Positions 17,954-27,192 of a stretch of 64,000 nucleotides of DNA are shown here, piece by piece. Every line of letters starts with the position of its first letter. Positions within the stretch are counted from its first letter, which is position 1. Position numbers and translations under genes: made by a program. Under the pieces are notes generated by a model. The model was not told the DNA's origin. It did not search any database and was given only the letters and a program-made list of their open reading frames with translations. The DNA comes from an uncultured Rubrobacteraceae bacterium (GTDB taxonomy: Bacteria > Actinomycetota > Rubrobacteria > Rubrobacterales > Rubrobacteraceae), in assembly GCA_902806085.1 (NCBI GenBank), contig CADCVH010000053.1, positions 1-64,000 on the forward strand, written 5' to 3'.

Positions 17954-19396
17954 GTGCATTACAGGCTGCGCACGGTCAGAGGTGGTAAGGCGCTGGAAAC
18001 CGCGGTTGGAACGGTCCTCTCGGGACGGTACGAGGTAAAGTGCACGCTCGGTTCGGGCGGGATGGCGGTCGTCTACAAGGCCCAGGACGCCATCCTCGGG
18101 AGATCCGTCGCGCTCAAAACGCTCCACCGTCACTACGCGGAGACGCCCTCTTTCCAGGCCCGTTTCCGGCAGGAGGCGCGGGCGATGGCCTCCCTAGACC
18201 ACGAGAACATAGTCAAGGTCTACGACATCTCCCAGGACGGCGAGGTGCCGTTTATCGTGGTGGAGTGCGTGGTCGGGAGGGACCTCGGCAAGCTCCTCGG
18301 CGGGCAGAACGGCGGTCGCCTGAGCGAGGCCTTCGTGAGGCGGCTGGCGGCGCAGCTCTTGCGGGCGCTTTCCTACGCCCACCGGCGCGGGATCATCCAC
18401 CGCGACATAAAGCCGTCGAACATCCTTCTCACCCCGGAAGGAACCGTCAAGGTGGCGGATTTCGGCATCGCGCGCATCATCGAGGAGGACGACCTCGCGG
18501 GCGGGGAGCCGGGCGAGATAGTCGGCAGCGCCCGCTACATGTCCCCAGAGCAGCTCCGGGGCGACGAGGCGACGCCCGAGAGCGACATCTACTCCGTGGG
18601 CGTCCTGCTCTACCACTGCCTGACCGGCCGCCCGCCCTTCTCCGGCGACGTCAAGAGCCTCGCCCGCCAGCACATGGGTGAGCAGCCCACCCCGCCGCGC
18701 CGGCTGAACAAGAAGATATCGCCGGGCATGGAGGCCGTGATCCTGAAGGCACTCGATAAGGACCCCGGGCGCCGCTACCACTCGGCGTCCGCGATGCTCG
18801 ACGACATGGAGATGGAGCCGCCCCCGGCGGCCTCGCGCGGGACGGCAGTCGCGAAGTCCTCTGGCCGACGGCACGGCGGACTGGTGCTGGCCGCGGCTCT
18901 CGCGCTGCTTCTCCTGTTCGGCGGGGGCGTCGCCCTGGCCTCCAGCTACGTGGGCCTGCCGCAGAACAGCGTCGAGAATGCCCTGAACCGTATCAGCCCC
19001 GTCGAGACGGACACCGCCGCGGCCCCCGATCCGCCGGAAGCTTCGCAAGGGACGGACTCCGAACCTCAGAACACGGACGGGGCCGAGGAAGATCCCGCCA
19101 ATACGGAGGGCGGCACGCAGCCCGAGGCCCCCGTATCGGAGACGGCCACCCGGAAAGAGCCCCAGAAGTCCCTCGTCCCGGTGCCGGACGTCACCGCCTA
19201 CTACGATTACTACGCGGCCGACGCCCTGGCGGCGAGCGGCTTCGACGTGGTGTTCGCACCCCGCGACTACAGGGAGGGCTTCGACGTTCGCGGCGTGACC
19301 TACGCAACCGAGCCCGCCGCTGGCACGCTCGCTCCCGAGGGCTCGACCGTGACGGTCTATGCCACGCCGCAGAACCTGCCGCAGCCGGTATTTTAG
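17954..19396 (+). CDS. PknB-type membrane Ser/Thr protein kinase with one PASTA-like domain
   Basis: This 480-residue Hanks-type kinase has a glycine loop LGSGGMAVVYKA (about 32-43) and catalytic Lys 55 in VALKTL. It also has HRDIKPSN with Asp 151, DFG Asp 169 and an activation loop ending in SARYMSPEQ. The kinase domain is followed by one transmembrane segment (about 308-331) and a Pro/Glu-rich extracellular linker. A single C-terminal PASTA-like repeat (about 395-475, VPVPDVTAYYDYYAADAL) follows. Such kinases sense wall fragments and control growth; one PASTA repeat is fewer than the usual three or four. The GTG at 17954 is the only early start and lacks a clear ribosome site. Confidence 0.9.
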   Translation: MHYRLRTVRGGKALETAVGTVLSGRYEVKCTLGSGGMAVVYKAQDAILGRSVALKTLHRHYAETPSFQARFRQEARAMASLDHENIVKVYDISQDGEVPFIVVECVVGRDLGKLLGGQNGGRLSEAFVRRLAAQLLRALSYAHRRGIIHRDIKPSNILLTPEGTVKVADFGIARIIEEDDLAGGEPGEIVGSARYMSPEQLRGDEATPESDIYSVGVLLYHCLTGRPPFSGDVKSLARQHMGEQPTPPRRLNKKISPGMEAVILKALDKDPGRRYHSASAMLDDMEMEPPPAASRGTAVAKSSGRRHGGLVLAAALALLLLFGGGVALASSYVGLPQNSVENALNRISPVETDTAAAPDPPEASQGTDSEPQNTDGAEEDPANTEGGTQPEAPVSETATRKEPQKSLVPVPDVTAYYDYYAADALAASGFDVVFAPRDYREGFDVRGVTYATEPAAGTLAPEGSTVTVYATPQNLPQPVF

Positions 19397-19453
19397 GACA
19401 CGCCACCTGCGGCGGCGGCTCTCAGTACGCCCCGTCTTCGTAGAAGGGCCGCT

Positions 19454-19972
19454 TTACGATCCTGCCCGGTACGCCTTGCTTCGGAGCGCGACGGTGTGGT
19501 GGAGCAGGAAGACGGCGACGGGGAGGGAGGCCGGGTCTTGCGGATCGAAGGTCGCCCTGTAGCGGCGGTTCGTCAGGCCGCCGGAGAGGCTGGCCGTCTC
19601 GTTGCCGGTGGAAGATACGGCCGTGGCCCTGTTGCGGAGCAGGGAGATGCGGGCCTCGTAGAGGTGGTCGCCTGAGCGTAGCGCCAGGTGCGTCTGGGAG
19701 CCGGCGGGCTCGGCGCTCAGGGTCTCGGTGCCGCCGGTCGTCATCGCGTAGCGGGTGCTTTCGGGCTGCTGGATCTCCGCCTCCAGGTCGCCGGCCCGGA
19801 GGCGTGTTCCCCCGGCCGCGTCCGTCAGGAGTTGGCCGAAGGTTTCGTTCCCGGGCGTGAGCAGGTCCAGCCCGGGGGAGACCAGGCCGCGGGCGCGGGC
19901 GGTGAAAGAGCCCCCGAGGGTCCGGGCCAGGTCTTCCCACGACGAGGCCGGGTTGTCTCCGCGACGATCCAT
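19454..19972 (-). CDS. Hypothetical protein (172 aa)
   Basis: I do not recognise the family. The product starts with MDRRGDNPASSWEDLARTLGG and has a long beta-type region of alternating polar and hydrophobic residues (TTGGTETLSAEPAGSQTHLALRSGDHLYEARISLLRN). It has no signal peptide or membrane segment. The frame ends in YRAGS at 19454, while the next frame carries GRIVKRPFYEDGAY to 19422, so a small frameshift near the 3' end is possible. It is convergent with the kinase gene. Confidence 0.6.
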   Translation of the reverse strand: MDRRGDNPASSWEDLARTLGGSFTARARGLVSPGLDLLTPGNETFGQLLTDAAGGTRLRAGDLEAEIQQPESTRYAMTTGGTETLSAEPAGSQTHLALRSGDHLYEARISLLRNRATAVSSTGNETASLSGGLTNRRYRATFDPQDPASLPVAVFLLHHTVALRSKAYRAGS

Positions 19973-20101
19973 GCGTCAGATCATACGACGTGGGGCGGGT
20001 CGAGGTTGCTCCGACCGCCGCCCCGCTCTCGCCGAAAGCTGACAGCCACCACCCCGAAGTGCTTAGATTAGGTCCGGAGAAACGAGAGGGCTTGGAGTCT
20101 T

Positions 20102-20464
20102 ATGGAGCTACAGAACAAGGACGAGATACGCAACGAGATCCTGCAGACCTGGCTTCGCAGCGCCTGGGTCTACCCGTTCGAGGGTCCCGACGGAAAGAGC
20201 TACCTTCGCCTGACCCCGGGCGGGCGGCTCAAGATCCGGCGCAGGATCGGTGAGCTCGAAAAATCTCTGGGCGTCGAGGGGGAGGAGCTGGCAAGGCAGG
20301 AAGAGGCCGGCACCCTGCCCGTCGAGCGCGAGAAGTTGGAGCTCGCCATCATGGTCCAGGCCTACGACTCCGAGCGCCGGTTCATCCAGAGCCAGGGCGG
20401 CGTCCTCGGCACCCCCGCCGTGAAGCTGCCGGAGGTCGAGGCGACGGAGAGCGAGGCCGGGTAG
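20102..20464 (+). CDS. Hypothetical protein (120 aa)
   Basis: This is a small, charged, mostly helical protein without known motifs; it has a central GRLKIRRRIGELEKSLGVEGEEL segment. The ATG at 20102 is preceded by GGAG at 4 bases. There is no signal peptide. It lies upstream of the first VanW gene but 255 bases away, so it is probably a separate unit. Confidence 0.6.
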   Translation: MELQNKDEIRNEILQTWLRSAWVYPFEGPDGKSYLRLTPGGRLKIRRRIGELEKSLGVEGEELARQEEAGTLPVEREKLELAIMVQAYDSERRFIQSQGGVLGTPAVKLPEVEATESEAG

Positions 20465-20718
20465 GAAGGCCGCTGTAGGCCGGGGCCGGCCGGGCGGCCA
20501 GATGTGGTGTGCCGATCTCCTGAGAAGTACGTCGGATGGTGGAAAATCCGGCGCCCGAAAGTGGCGGGTAACCCTTGCCCGTGATAGGCTCTTCGGGCGA
20601 TGCGTGCCCGCTCCCGGCGGGTCATCGCCGCGGAAGAGAGAGGGGGGACCTCTCCAGGAACGCGCAGCATTGGTGTTGTCGGGGTGTGCCGGAGTTCGCA
20701 CGCGGAGGGTACTGGGTC

Positions 20719-22527
20719 TTGAGCCTCATAAATCGGAAAAAGAGAGACAGACGAACGGGGAGCGGGTACGAGGGTTACCCTACCGGTTCAGGCACCACCG
20801 GCAGCCGCCGTTCGCGGCGCCGTAACAGCGTCGCGGGCCCGATCATCATCGTCTGTGCCCTCGTCGCCGTGTTGGTGGCCGCCGACTTCTGGATGAACTA
20901 CGGCAAGGTCCACCGCGGCGTGGAGGTAGGCAACGTCTCCCTGGGCGGCATGGAGCCGGCCGAGGCGCGGGAAGTGGTCAGGGAGCGGGCGCTCGGCCCG
21001 CTGCAGGAGATCGAGCTCAGCGGCCCCGACCGGTTCACCCGCAGCGCCGAGGAGCTCGGCGTCAACTTCCACATCGACGCCACCGTGGACAAGGCCTACG
21101 CCGTGGGCCGCGACGGGAACGTCCTCGAACGGCTGGGCGAGCGGCTGCGCGCGGCCTTTCCCGGCATCACGATAGACCCGAACATCGACTACCGCTCCGA
21201 CAGGGTCAAGGCCGAGGTGGGCGAGATAGCGTCCCAGGTCAACGCGCCTGCGCGGGACGCCACGGTGAAGGTCGTCGGCTCCGAGGTCGAGGTCGCCGAG
21301 TCCCGCGAGGGCTACAGGCTGAACGCCGAGGACACGATGGCCAGCTTGGACGAGGCCATCGACGGCATGACCGGTACCGCCAGGCTCCGCGGCGACGTGC
21401 TCGCGCCCCGGATCACCACCGCCGAGGCCGAGGCCGCCGCCGAGAAGGCCCAAGGCGCCGTTGCCCAGCAGCTCGTCTTCGAGCACCAGGACAAGAACTG
21501 GACCGTCTCCCCGGCCGACGTGGGCGCGAGCCTCGACGTGGCGCCGAACGACGGCAAGCTCTCGGTAAGCCTCGACCGCGACCGCATGAGCGACCGCCTG
21601 GCCGCCGTCTACTCCGACCTTACCGTCAAGCCCAAGAACGCCTCCTACGACTTCGACGATTCCGGAAACGTCGTCGTCCTCGCCGCCCGCGACGGACGGT
21701 CCGTACAGTGGGAGAAACTCCTCGACTCCGTAGAGAACAACATCTTCGAGGGCAAGCGCGAGTACCAGGTAAACACCACCGTTCAGAAGCCCCGGTACAC
21801 CACCGCCGGCCTCGAAGCCAAAAAGCCGACCGAGCTTCTCGGCTCCTACAAGACCAACTACACCGCGACCACCGACCAGGGTGCCGAGCGCGCGGAGAAC
21901 CTCGAGATCGCCTCGGACGCCGTGAACGGCACGTTCGTCGCCCCTGGTGAGACCTTCTCCATGGTCCAGCACGTTCAGGACCTCGACTACAACGACGCGC
22001 ACGTCATCATAGACAGCGAAGAGGCCGTTGCCGAAGGCGGCGGTCTTTGTCAGGTCACATCCACGCTCTACAACGCGGTCCTCTATGCCGGCCTGCCGGT
22101 AGTGGAGCGCCAGCCCCATGATTCCCAGTTGCCCTACATCCGGCCCGGGATGGACGCGACCGTGTGGTACGGCGACAAGACGACGACGGTAGACGATACG
22201 GACATGAAGTTCAAGAACAACACCGACGGCTACGTGCTCCTCAGAGAGTACGTCTCTGACGACGGTTACATGTACGCTCAAGTCTATGGCGTGCCGAATA
22301 ACATAGAGGTGGAGATGTCCTCCAAGGAGGTCTGGATGACCGAAGACGCCTCCGAGTGGGTCACGTACTACACGAGGTACAAGGACGGCGAGGTCGAATA
22401 CAAGGACAGCTGGAACAGCGAGTACAGCGCCCTCTACGACGACAAGGGCAAGAAGATCCCGACGCCCAAGGTCGAGATCGCCGAGGTCGACGGAAGCTAC
22501 TACGGGTTCGACTTTAGTAGCCAGTAG
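20719..22527 (+). CDS. VanW-family cell-envelope protein, first copy
   Basis: This protein of about 602 residues has a basic N-terminus and one transmembrane segment (about 35-57). Two PG_binding_4-like domains follow (GVEVGNVSLGGMEPAEA..., then a repeat), then a C-terminal VanW domain (about 369-530) with GGGLCQVTSTLYNA. It should be anchored in the membrane with the bulk outside, probably contacting peptidoglycan; VanW biochemistry is unknown. The TTG at 20719 is preferred over upstream frame extensions because GGAGGG stands 10 bases before it. A paralogue is at 27746. A bidirectional terminator follows. Confidence 0.9.
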   Translation: MSLINRKKRDRRTGSGYEGYPTGSGTTGSRRSRRRNSVAGPIIIVCALVAVLVAADFWMNYGKVHRGVEVGNVSLGGMEPAEAREVVRERALGPLQEIELSGPDRFTRSAEELGVNFHIDATVDKAYAVGRDGNVLERLGERLRAAFPGITIDPNIDYRSDRVKAEVGEIASQVNAPARDATVKVVGSEVEVAESREGYRLNAEDTMASLDEAIDGMTGTARLRGDVLAPRITTAEAEAAAEKAQGAVAQQLVFEHQDKNWTVSPADVGASLDVAPNDGKLSVSLDRDRMSDRLAAVYSDLTVKPKNASYDFDDSGNVVVLAARDGRSVQWEKLLDSVENNIFEGKREYQVNTTVQKPRYTTAGLEAKKPTELLGSYKTNYTATTDQGAERAENLEIASDAVNGTFVAPGETFSMVQHVQDLDYNDAHVIIDSEEAVAEGGGLCQVTSTLYNAVLYAGLPVVERQPHDSQLPYIRPGMDATVWYGDKTTTVDDTDMKFKNNTDGYVLLREYVSDDGYMYAQVYGVPNNIEVEMSSKEVWMTEDASEWVTYYTRYKDGEVEYKDSWNSEYSALYDDKGKKIPTPKVEIAEVDGSYYGFDFSSQ

Positions 22528-22545
22528 TAGACGGCGCCAACCAGC

Positions 22546-22577
22546 AAAAAGCCCCCGGTTGCAAATCGGGGGCTTTT
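22546..22577. terminator. Bidirectional Rho-independent terminator
   Basis: Stem GCCCCCG/CGGGGGC is flanked by AAAAA and TTTT, so it works in both directions. It separates the convergent VanW gene and the decarboxylase operon. Confidence 0.88.
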
Positions 22578-22621
22578 GTTGTTCGTGACCGGGCCCTTGC
22601 CGACAGGCTGAAAACCGCCGA

Positions 22622-23953
22622 CTAGCTCGTTAGCGCCTTCTGACCGTTCAGCACGTCCTCGGGCTTGCCGCCGGCGCGGAGCAGGACGGCCTCGCCGTCG
22701 AGGAGGAGCACCTCGGCGGGGGAGGGATGGCTGAGGAAGCCCAAGTTGGAGGCGGAGTAGCCGTAGGCGCCGCTGTAGAAGACGCCTATGAGGTCGCCGA
22801 CCTCGGGCTCGGCCAGCGGGATGTTGTTGCCGAACGAGTCGAGCGGGGTGCAGCAGGGGCCGGCGACGGCCACGCCCTCCTCGGGGACGGCCCCGTCCAT
22901 GCGGGTGAGGTTCAGGAGCGGGTAGGCCTTGCGGAAGACCTGGCCCATGTTGCCGGTCGCGGTGAGGTGGTGGTTCATGCCGCCGTCGGTGACGGCGAAG
23001 GTCTTGCCGCGGGTCTCCTTGACGTCCACGACGCGCGTTACGTAGAGGCCGGCGTCGGCGACGAGGTAGCGCCCGAGCTCGAAGAGGAAGCGGCAACCCT
23101 CCAGGCGCGGGTCGGAGCGGTAGCTAGAGACGATCTCGCGCAGGCCCTCGCCGAAGCGGTCGAGGTCGAACTCGCTCGTCTTCTCGAAGTAGGGGACGCC
23201 GAAGCCGCCGCCGAAGTCGATCATCTCGAGCGGGTGCCCCGCGTGGTCGGCCGCCTCAAGCGCGATGTCGAAGATGTTGCGGCAGTGCTCCAGCAGGGGG
23301 TCCACCTCGAAGACCTGGGTCGCCGTGTAGACGTGGACGCCACGCAAGACGAGGCTCTCGTGGGAGAGGACCTTCGTAACGGCCTCGGCGAGGTCGGCCT
23401 GGTCGATGCCGAACTGGCCGACCGTGCCGCCCATGCGCATCCCGCTCCCCATAAGCTGGGCCGACGGGTTGATCCTGATCCCCACGCCGATGGTCTTTCC
23501 GGCTTCTTCGGCTATGGCGGCCAGCCGCTCTATCTCGCCGAGCGACTCGACGTTGACGGCGTGGATGCCCTCGTCGACGGACATCCTGAGCTCCTCGTTC
23601 GTCTTGGCGGGACCCGCGAAGACGATGTCCTCCGGCGCGAAGCCCGCCGCCCGGGCCACGATCAACTCCCCGGAAGAGGCGACCTCGCCGCCGGCGCCGG
23701 CCCTGGCTATGAGCGAGCACACGGCGAGGTTCGGGTTTGCCTTCAGGGAGTAGGCGACTTCGGTGCCGAGGGCCTCCCGGACGCGTTGGACGCGGTCTGA
23801 GATCATGTTAGCGTGGTAGAGGTAGAACGGCGAGCCGTAGCGCTCCGCTATCTCCGAAACCGGGACGCCGTCGGGGGCGAACTCTCCATTCTCGGCGCCG
23901 GAGCCGCCGAAGCGGGCCGCCAGGTCGCGGGCCTTATCCGTTTGTGTAAGCAT
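22622..23953 (-). CDS. PLP-dependent decarboxylase, LysA/ornithine-decarboxylase fold
   Basis: This 443-residue fold-type III decarboxylase has the PLP lysine in AYSLKANPN, the glycine loop FGGGFGVPY and ELGRYLVADAG. The active-site cysteine segment is GPCCTPLDSFG. It resembles decarboxylases annotated as exosortase-A associated rather than classic LysA. It is the last gene of a four-gene operon and overlaps the ligase by 20 bases. The likely role is decarboxylation of an amino acid, either free or loaded on the neighbouring carrier protein (inference). The substrate cannot be read from the sequence. Confidence 0.85.
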   Translation of the reverse strand: MLTQTDKARDLAARFGGSGAENGEFAPDGVPVSEIAERYGSPFYLYHANMISDRVQRVREALGTEVAYSLKANPNLAVCSLIARAGAGGEVASSGELIVARAAGFAPEDIVFAGPAKTNEELRMSVDEGIHAVNVESLGEIERLAAIAEEAGKTIGVGIRINPSAQLMGSGMRMGGTVGQFGIDQADLAEAVTKVLSHESLVLRGVHVYTATQVFEVDPLLEHCRNIFDIALEAADHAGHPLEMIDFGGGFGVPYFEKTSEFDLDRFGEGLREIVSSYRSDPRLEGCRFLFELGRYLVADAGLYVTRVVDVKETRGKTFAVTDGGMNHHLTATGNMGQVFRKAYPLLNLTRMDGAVPEEGVAVAGPCCTPLDSFGNNIPLAEPEVGDLIGVFYSGAYGYSASNLGFLSHPSPAEVLLLDGEAVLLRAGGKPEDVLNGQKALTS

Positions 23954-25520
23954 TGCTGATCCCCTTGCGGTCTATCTTGCCGTTCGCGTTCTTCGGGAGC
24001 TCGTCCCTGACGATGATCTCCTTCGGGATCATGTACGGCGGGCCGTTCTTTATGGCGTACTCCCTGACGGAGTCTATCGCCCCGTCGCCGCCGCCGTCCT
24101 TCAGGGAGATCACGGCCACGACGTCGTGGCCGACGGCGGGGTTCTCGACCCCGAAGGCGCAAGCCTCGTGCACGAGCCCGGACCCTAAGAGGAGGTTCTC
24201 GACCTCCTCGGGGCTCAGGCGGTAGCCCTGGTTCTTTATCATGGCGTCCTCGCGCCCGAGAAAGTACAGGTATCCTTCCTCGTCGCGCGTGACGGTGTCC
24301 CCCGAATAGACCACCCGCTCGACGCCGAGCAGCTCGGGCGGGGCGAGCGGGTTCGGGCGGTAGGCCTTGGCCGTGGCCTCCTCGTTACCCCAGTAGCCCA
24401 TCGCCACGGTGGGGCCGCGGTGGACGAGCTCGCCTGGTTCGCCCGGGGCCGCCTCCTTGCCCTCCTTGGTTATGACCATGATCTCGGTATCGGGGATGGC
24501 CTTGCCGATGCAGTTGCCCTGCTCGGGCGAGGAGCGGTGGATCTCCCGCGGGTCGAGGTACGTCGAGCGGAACGCCTCCGTGAGGCCGTACATCAGGTAG
24601 ATCTTCGTCCCCGCGGGCTCCAGCAGGTTCCTCAGCTCGTCGAGGTTTGCCTGCGGGATGCGTCCGCCGGTGTTGGCGAGGTAGCGCAGGTGGGCCATCG
24701 GGTTCTCGCGGAGAGACTTGGCGCCGCGAAGCAGCAACGCCCAGAGCGGCGGGACGCCCGTAACACCTGTGATCTCGTGCCTGCGCAGCCCCTTCAAAAG
24801 ATCCCCCGGCAGCCTGGAACGCAGCAGGTACAGCGTCGCCCCGACCCGCAGGGACGTCGTGAACTGGCTCATCCCGGCGTCGAAGTTCAGGGGCAACGCC
24901 GAGAGGATGCGGTCTTGTGGCGTGTTCTCCAGGTACGTCGAGACGATCTGGGCCCCGACGACGACGTTGCGCTGGCTCGTCGCCACACCTTTTGGCATGC
25001 CCGTCGAGCCCGACGTGTAGAGGATCGTCCCGAGGTCGATCTCGGAGACCGCGCGGTCCTCTTTGAGGCCATCGCCCTTGAGGGCTTCGGCGACGTCCAC
25101 GTAGGACTTCGCGGCGTTGCCTTCGGGCTTCTCGCCCCTGTAGAACGCGGTCTCGACGGTCTTGGGCCGGAGCTCGTCGAGCTTGCCCGTGTCCCCGACC
25201 ATGACGCGGATGTCGCAGTCCGCGGCCAGGTACTCGATCTGGGGCGCCTTGAAGAGCGGGTTGACGTTGACGTAGGCCGCCCCGATGCGCGACGCGGCGA
25301 GCATCGAGACGATGGCCTCCCACGACTTGTCTACGAGCACGCCGACCCGGTCGCCCTTGTTTACGCCCGCGTCCACGAGGGCCGCCCCTAGAGAGCTGCT
25401 CTCGCGCTCCAGGTCTTCGTAAGAGTATTCGGCGTCGCCGTCCACGACGGCGGCCTTTCTGGGGTCTCGTTCGAGGGAGTTGTGGAGAAGGTCGTGGAGG
25501 GTGAATTCCGGGCGGGGCAT
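23934..25520 (-). CDS. AMP-forming acyl/aminoacyl ligase, exosortase-A-associated type
   Basis: This 528-residue ANL-family adenylating enzyme has the P-loop YTSGSTGMPKGV and the A5-like MYGLTEAFRSTYL. Further motifs are the A7/A8 segments YSGDTV and GREDAMIKNQGYRLSPEEVE, and catalytic Lys in NANGKIDRK. The YGLTEAFRSTYL region matches my memory of the acyl-CoA ligases annotated as exosortase-A associated. Its ATG shares one base with the stop of the carrier-protein gene (TGATG), so the two are made together. The likely reaction is activating a carboxylic or amino acid and loading it onto that carrier. The substrate is unknown. Confidence 0.88.
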   Translation of the reverse strand: MPRPEFTLHDLLHNSLERDPRKAAVVDGDAEYSYEDLERESSSLGAALVDAGVNKGDRVGVLVDKSWEAIVSMLAASRIGAAYVNVNPLFKAPQIEYLAADCDIRVMVGDTGKLDELRPKTVETAFYRGEKPEGNAAKSYVDVAEALKGDGLKEDRAVSEIDLGTILYTSGSTGMPKGVATSQRNVVVGAQIVSTYLENTPQDRILSALPLNFDAGMSQFTTSLRVGATLYLLRSRLPGDLLKGLRRHEITGVTGVPPLWALLLRGAKSLRENPMAHLRYLANTGGRIPQANLDELRNLLEPAGTKIYLMYGLTEAFRSTYLDPREIHRSSPEQGNCIGKAIPDTEIMVITKEGKEAAPGEPGELVHRGPTVAMGYWGNEEATAKAYRPNPLAPPELLGVERVVYSGDTVTRDEEGYLYFLGREDAMIKNQGYRLSPEEVENLLLGSGLVHEACAFGVENPAVGHDVVAVISLKDGGGDGAIDSVREYAIKNGPPYMIPKEIIVRDELPKNANGKIDRKGISNAYTNG

Positions 25521-25771
25521 CAGGCGGCCTTGCCCTCCACCAGCGTGGCGATGGCGTCGACGGAGCCGAAGTTCTCCTCATCGAACTCGTCGTCCTCCAC
25601 GGTGATACCGAACTCGTCTTCCAGGAAGGTGACGAGCTCGACCGTCTGCAGGGAGGTCATGACGCCGTTGTCTATGAGGGGCTCGTCGTTGGCGACGTCG
25701 CGCCCGCCCGTCACGTTCTCCTGCAGCCAGCCGCGTACCGCGGACCTCGCGTCCCCGTTGTTTGCAACCAT
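25520..25771 (-). CDS. Stand-alone acyl/peptidyl carrier protein
   Basis: This is an 83-residue four-helix carrier protein. The phosphopantetheine serine is in NGVMTSLQTVEL; the usual DSL is TSL here, a known tolerated variant. The helix III region FLEDEFGITVEDDEF is typical of DltC/PCP-like carriers. The RBS (GGAGATAG) is close before the ATG at 25771. It lies between the GNAT gene and the ligase, 13 bases after the first and overlapping the second by one base. Confidence 0.9.
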   Translation of the reverse strand: MVANNGDARSAVRGWLQENVTGGRDVANDEPLIDNGVMTSLQTVELVTFLEDEFGITVEDDEFDEENFGSVDAIATLVEGKAA

Positions 25772-25783
25772 CTCTCTATCTCC

Positions 25784-26971
25784 TTATCTGAGCCAGAACG
25801 TCGCTTCGCCGTCGCCGATGTTATACGACCAGCGGGCCACCGACGTCGCCCGCTCGTGCTGCGTCCCGTCAGCGAACTTCGTCATGAGCGTGTTGCGCCT
25901 GTCGTTGCGGTGGAAAAAACCGAGCCGCGCCAGGTCGGCCGACCTTGGCGCGGTCGGCGACTCGGCGAACCTGTACCGGACGATGTGGGACCCGGCCTCC
26001 CGCAGCAGCCGCACGCCCCCCCGGAGCAGCGCCCGCGCCACGTCGCGGCGCCCCGGGAGCGTGACAAGATCCAGGATGTAGCCGTCCAGGCCCCCCGAGA
26101 CCGTCCTGACCACGGCGTAGCCCGCCAGCCCGCCGGCCTCCCGCACCGCGAGCACCGTGACGGGCCACTGGGGCGAGCCGGGGCCGTAGCGCCACCTGAG
26201 GAACGCCGCGTCCTTCTCGACCACGCACGAGACGCCCGCGGACACCTTCTCGAAGAAGGCGTCGAAGGATTCGTCGAAGTGCTGAACGGGCTCCACCTTC
26301 GGGCCCGGCGCGAAGGCGCTGCCCAAAGCGCCGTCCACCAGGCGCAGCCCGCCGTTCAGCACGCCCTTGACCGGGCCCGGAATCGGGGCGCGGGGCCGGG
26401 GCGGCGAGTAGCCCTCGGGGTCCGGGGGTTGCTCCATCCCCTCCGGGGACGGACGCCCGTTCGGGGAGCCCCGGCCCGCCGGGGCCAGGACGCGCTCCAG
26501 CCGCGCCGGCATGGGCAGCCTCGCGACGTTCAGGAGCTTGGCCGCGTACCGGAGCTGGCCGGCGTCCACAGCGCCGAATTTGGACTGGACCCCGATCACC
26601 TCCGGCACCATGTCCAGCGAGACGCAGTTGTCGCAGGTGGCGAAGAACTTACGCATGAGCATGATGGCCTGGAACCCGTAGTCCGGGTGGCCCATGTAAT
26701 CCCCCGGCGAGTGCGCGACGACCCTGCGGCCGTTTACCCTGTAGTACAGCGGCGTCGCCGCCAGGTGCCCGACTATCTCCCCGTCCTCGGTCGCCGCGAC
26801 CCACCGGTGCGCCTCGCCCGCCAGCGGGTGGGTCCCGAGCCACCGGTAGACGGCGTCGTAGAAGTCCATCTCCCTCACCTCGGGAAGGTACGGGAACGCG
26901 CGGACGCGCAGCTCGCCGACGCCCCTGGCGTCGCCCTCCTCGAACGGCCTGACCTTCGCCTTCTTCGCCAT
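25784..26971 (-). CDS. Large GNAT-like acetyltransferase, probably double-domain
   Basis: This 395-residue protein has a GNAT-like N-terminal half (VRPFEEGDARGVGELRVRAF; WVAATEDGEIVGHLAATPL) and a second half with WRYGPGSPQWPVTVLAVREAGGLAGYAVVRT and a GxRDVARALLRGG motif. A proline-rich linker joins them (about 180-215). It may acylate the amine made by the downstream enzymes or transfer the carrier-bound group (inference). It is the first gene of the intact operon, with the FemA-type remnant just upstream. Confidence 0.75.
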   Translation of the reverse strand: MAKKAKVRPFEEGDARGVGELRVRAFPYLPEVREMDFYDAVYRWLGTHPLAGEAHRWVAATEDGEIVGHLAATPLYYRVNGRRVVAHSPGDYMGHPDYGFQAIMLMRKFFATCDNCVSLDMVPEVIGVQSKFGAVDAGQLRYAAKLLNVARLPMPARLERVLAPAGRGSPNGRPSPEGMEQPPDPEGYSPPRPRAPIPGPVKGVLNGGLRLVDGALGSAFAPGPKVEPVQHFDESFDAFFEKVSAGVSCVVEKDAAFLRWRYGPGSPQWPVTVLAVREAGGLAGYAVVRTVSGGLDGYILDLVTLPGRRDVARALLRGGVRLLREAGSHIVRYRFAESPTAPRSADLARLGFFHRNDRRNTLMTKFADGTQHERATSVARWSYNIGDGEATFWLR

Positions 26972-27192
26972 CTAAAAGATCGTTTCGGGCGTCTCTTGGC
27001 GGCGGGGCCGCGGGGTCAAGGCGATCATAGTCCGGGCTCCATCATCTCCGTCCCCCTCCAGGTCTCGACGCAAGGTTTCTCTCTTCGGCAGGGTTTGCCA
27101 CACGATCGAATTCAAGGGCTAGAGTGTAAATGAGGCGCACCGCAAAATCCAAGCCGGGAGCGGGCCCACCGGTCGCCGGCCGGGGGCCGCCC

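Noticed and set aside
20788-22281. 497-codon antisense frame under the first VanW gene
   Set aside because: Same reason: antisense shadow with no recognisable domain.
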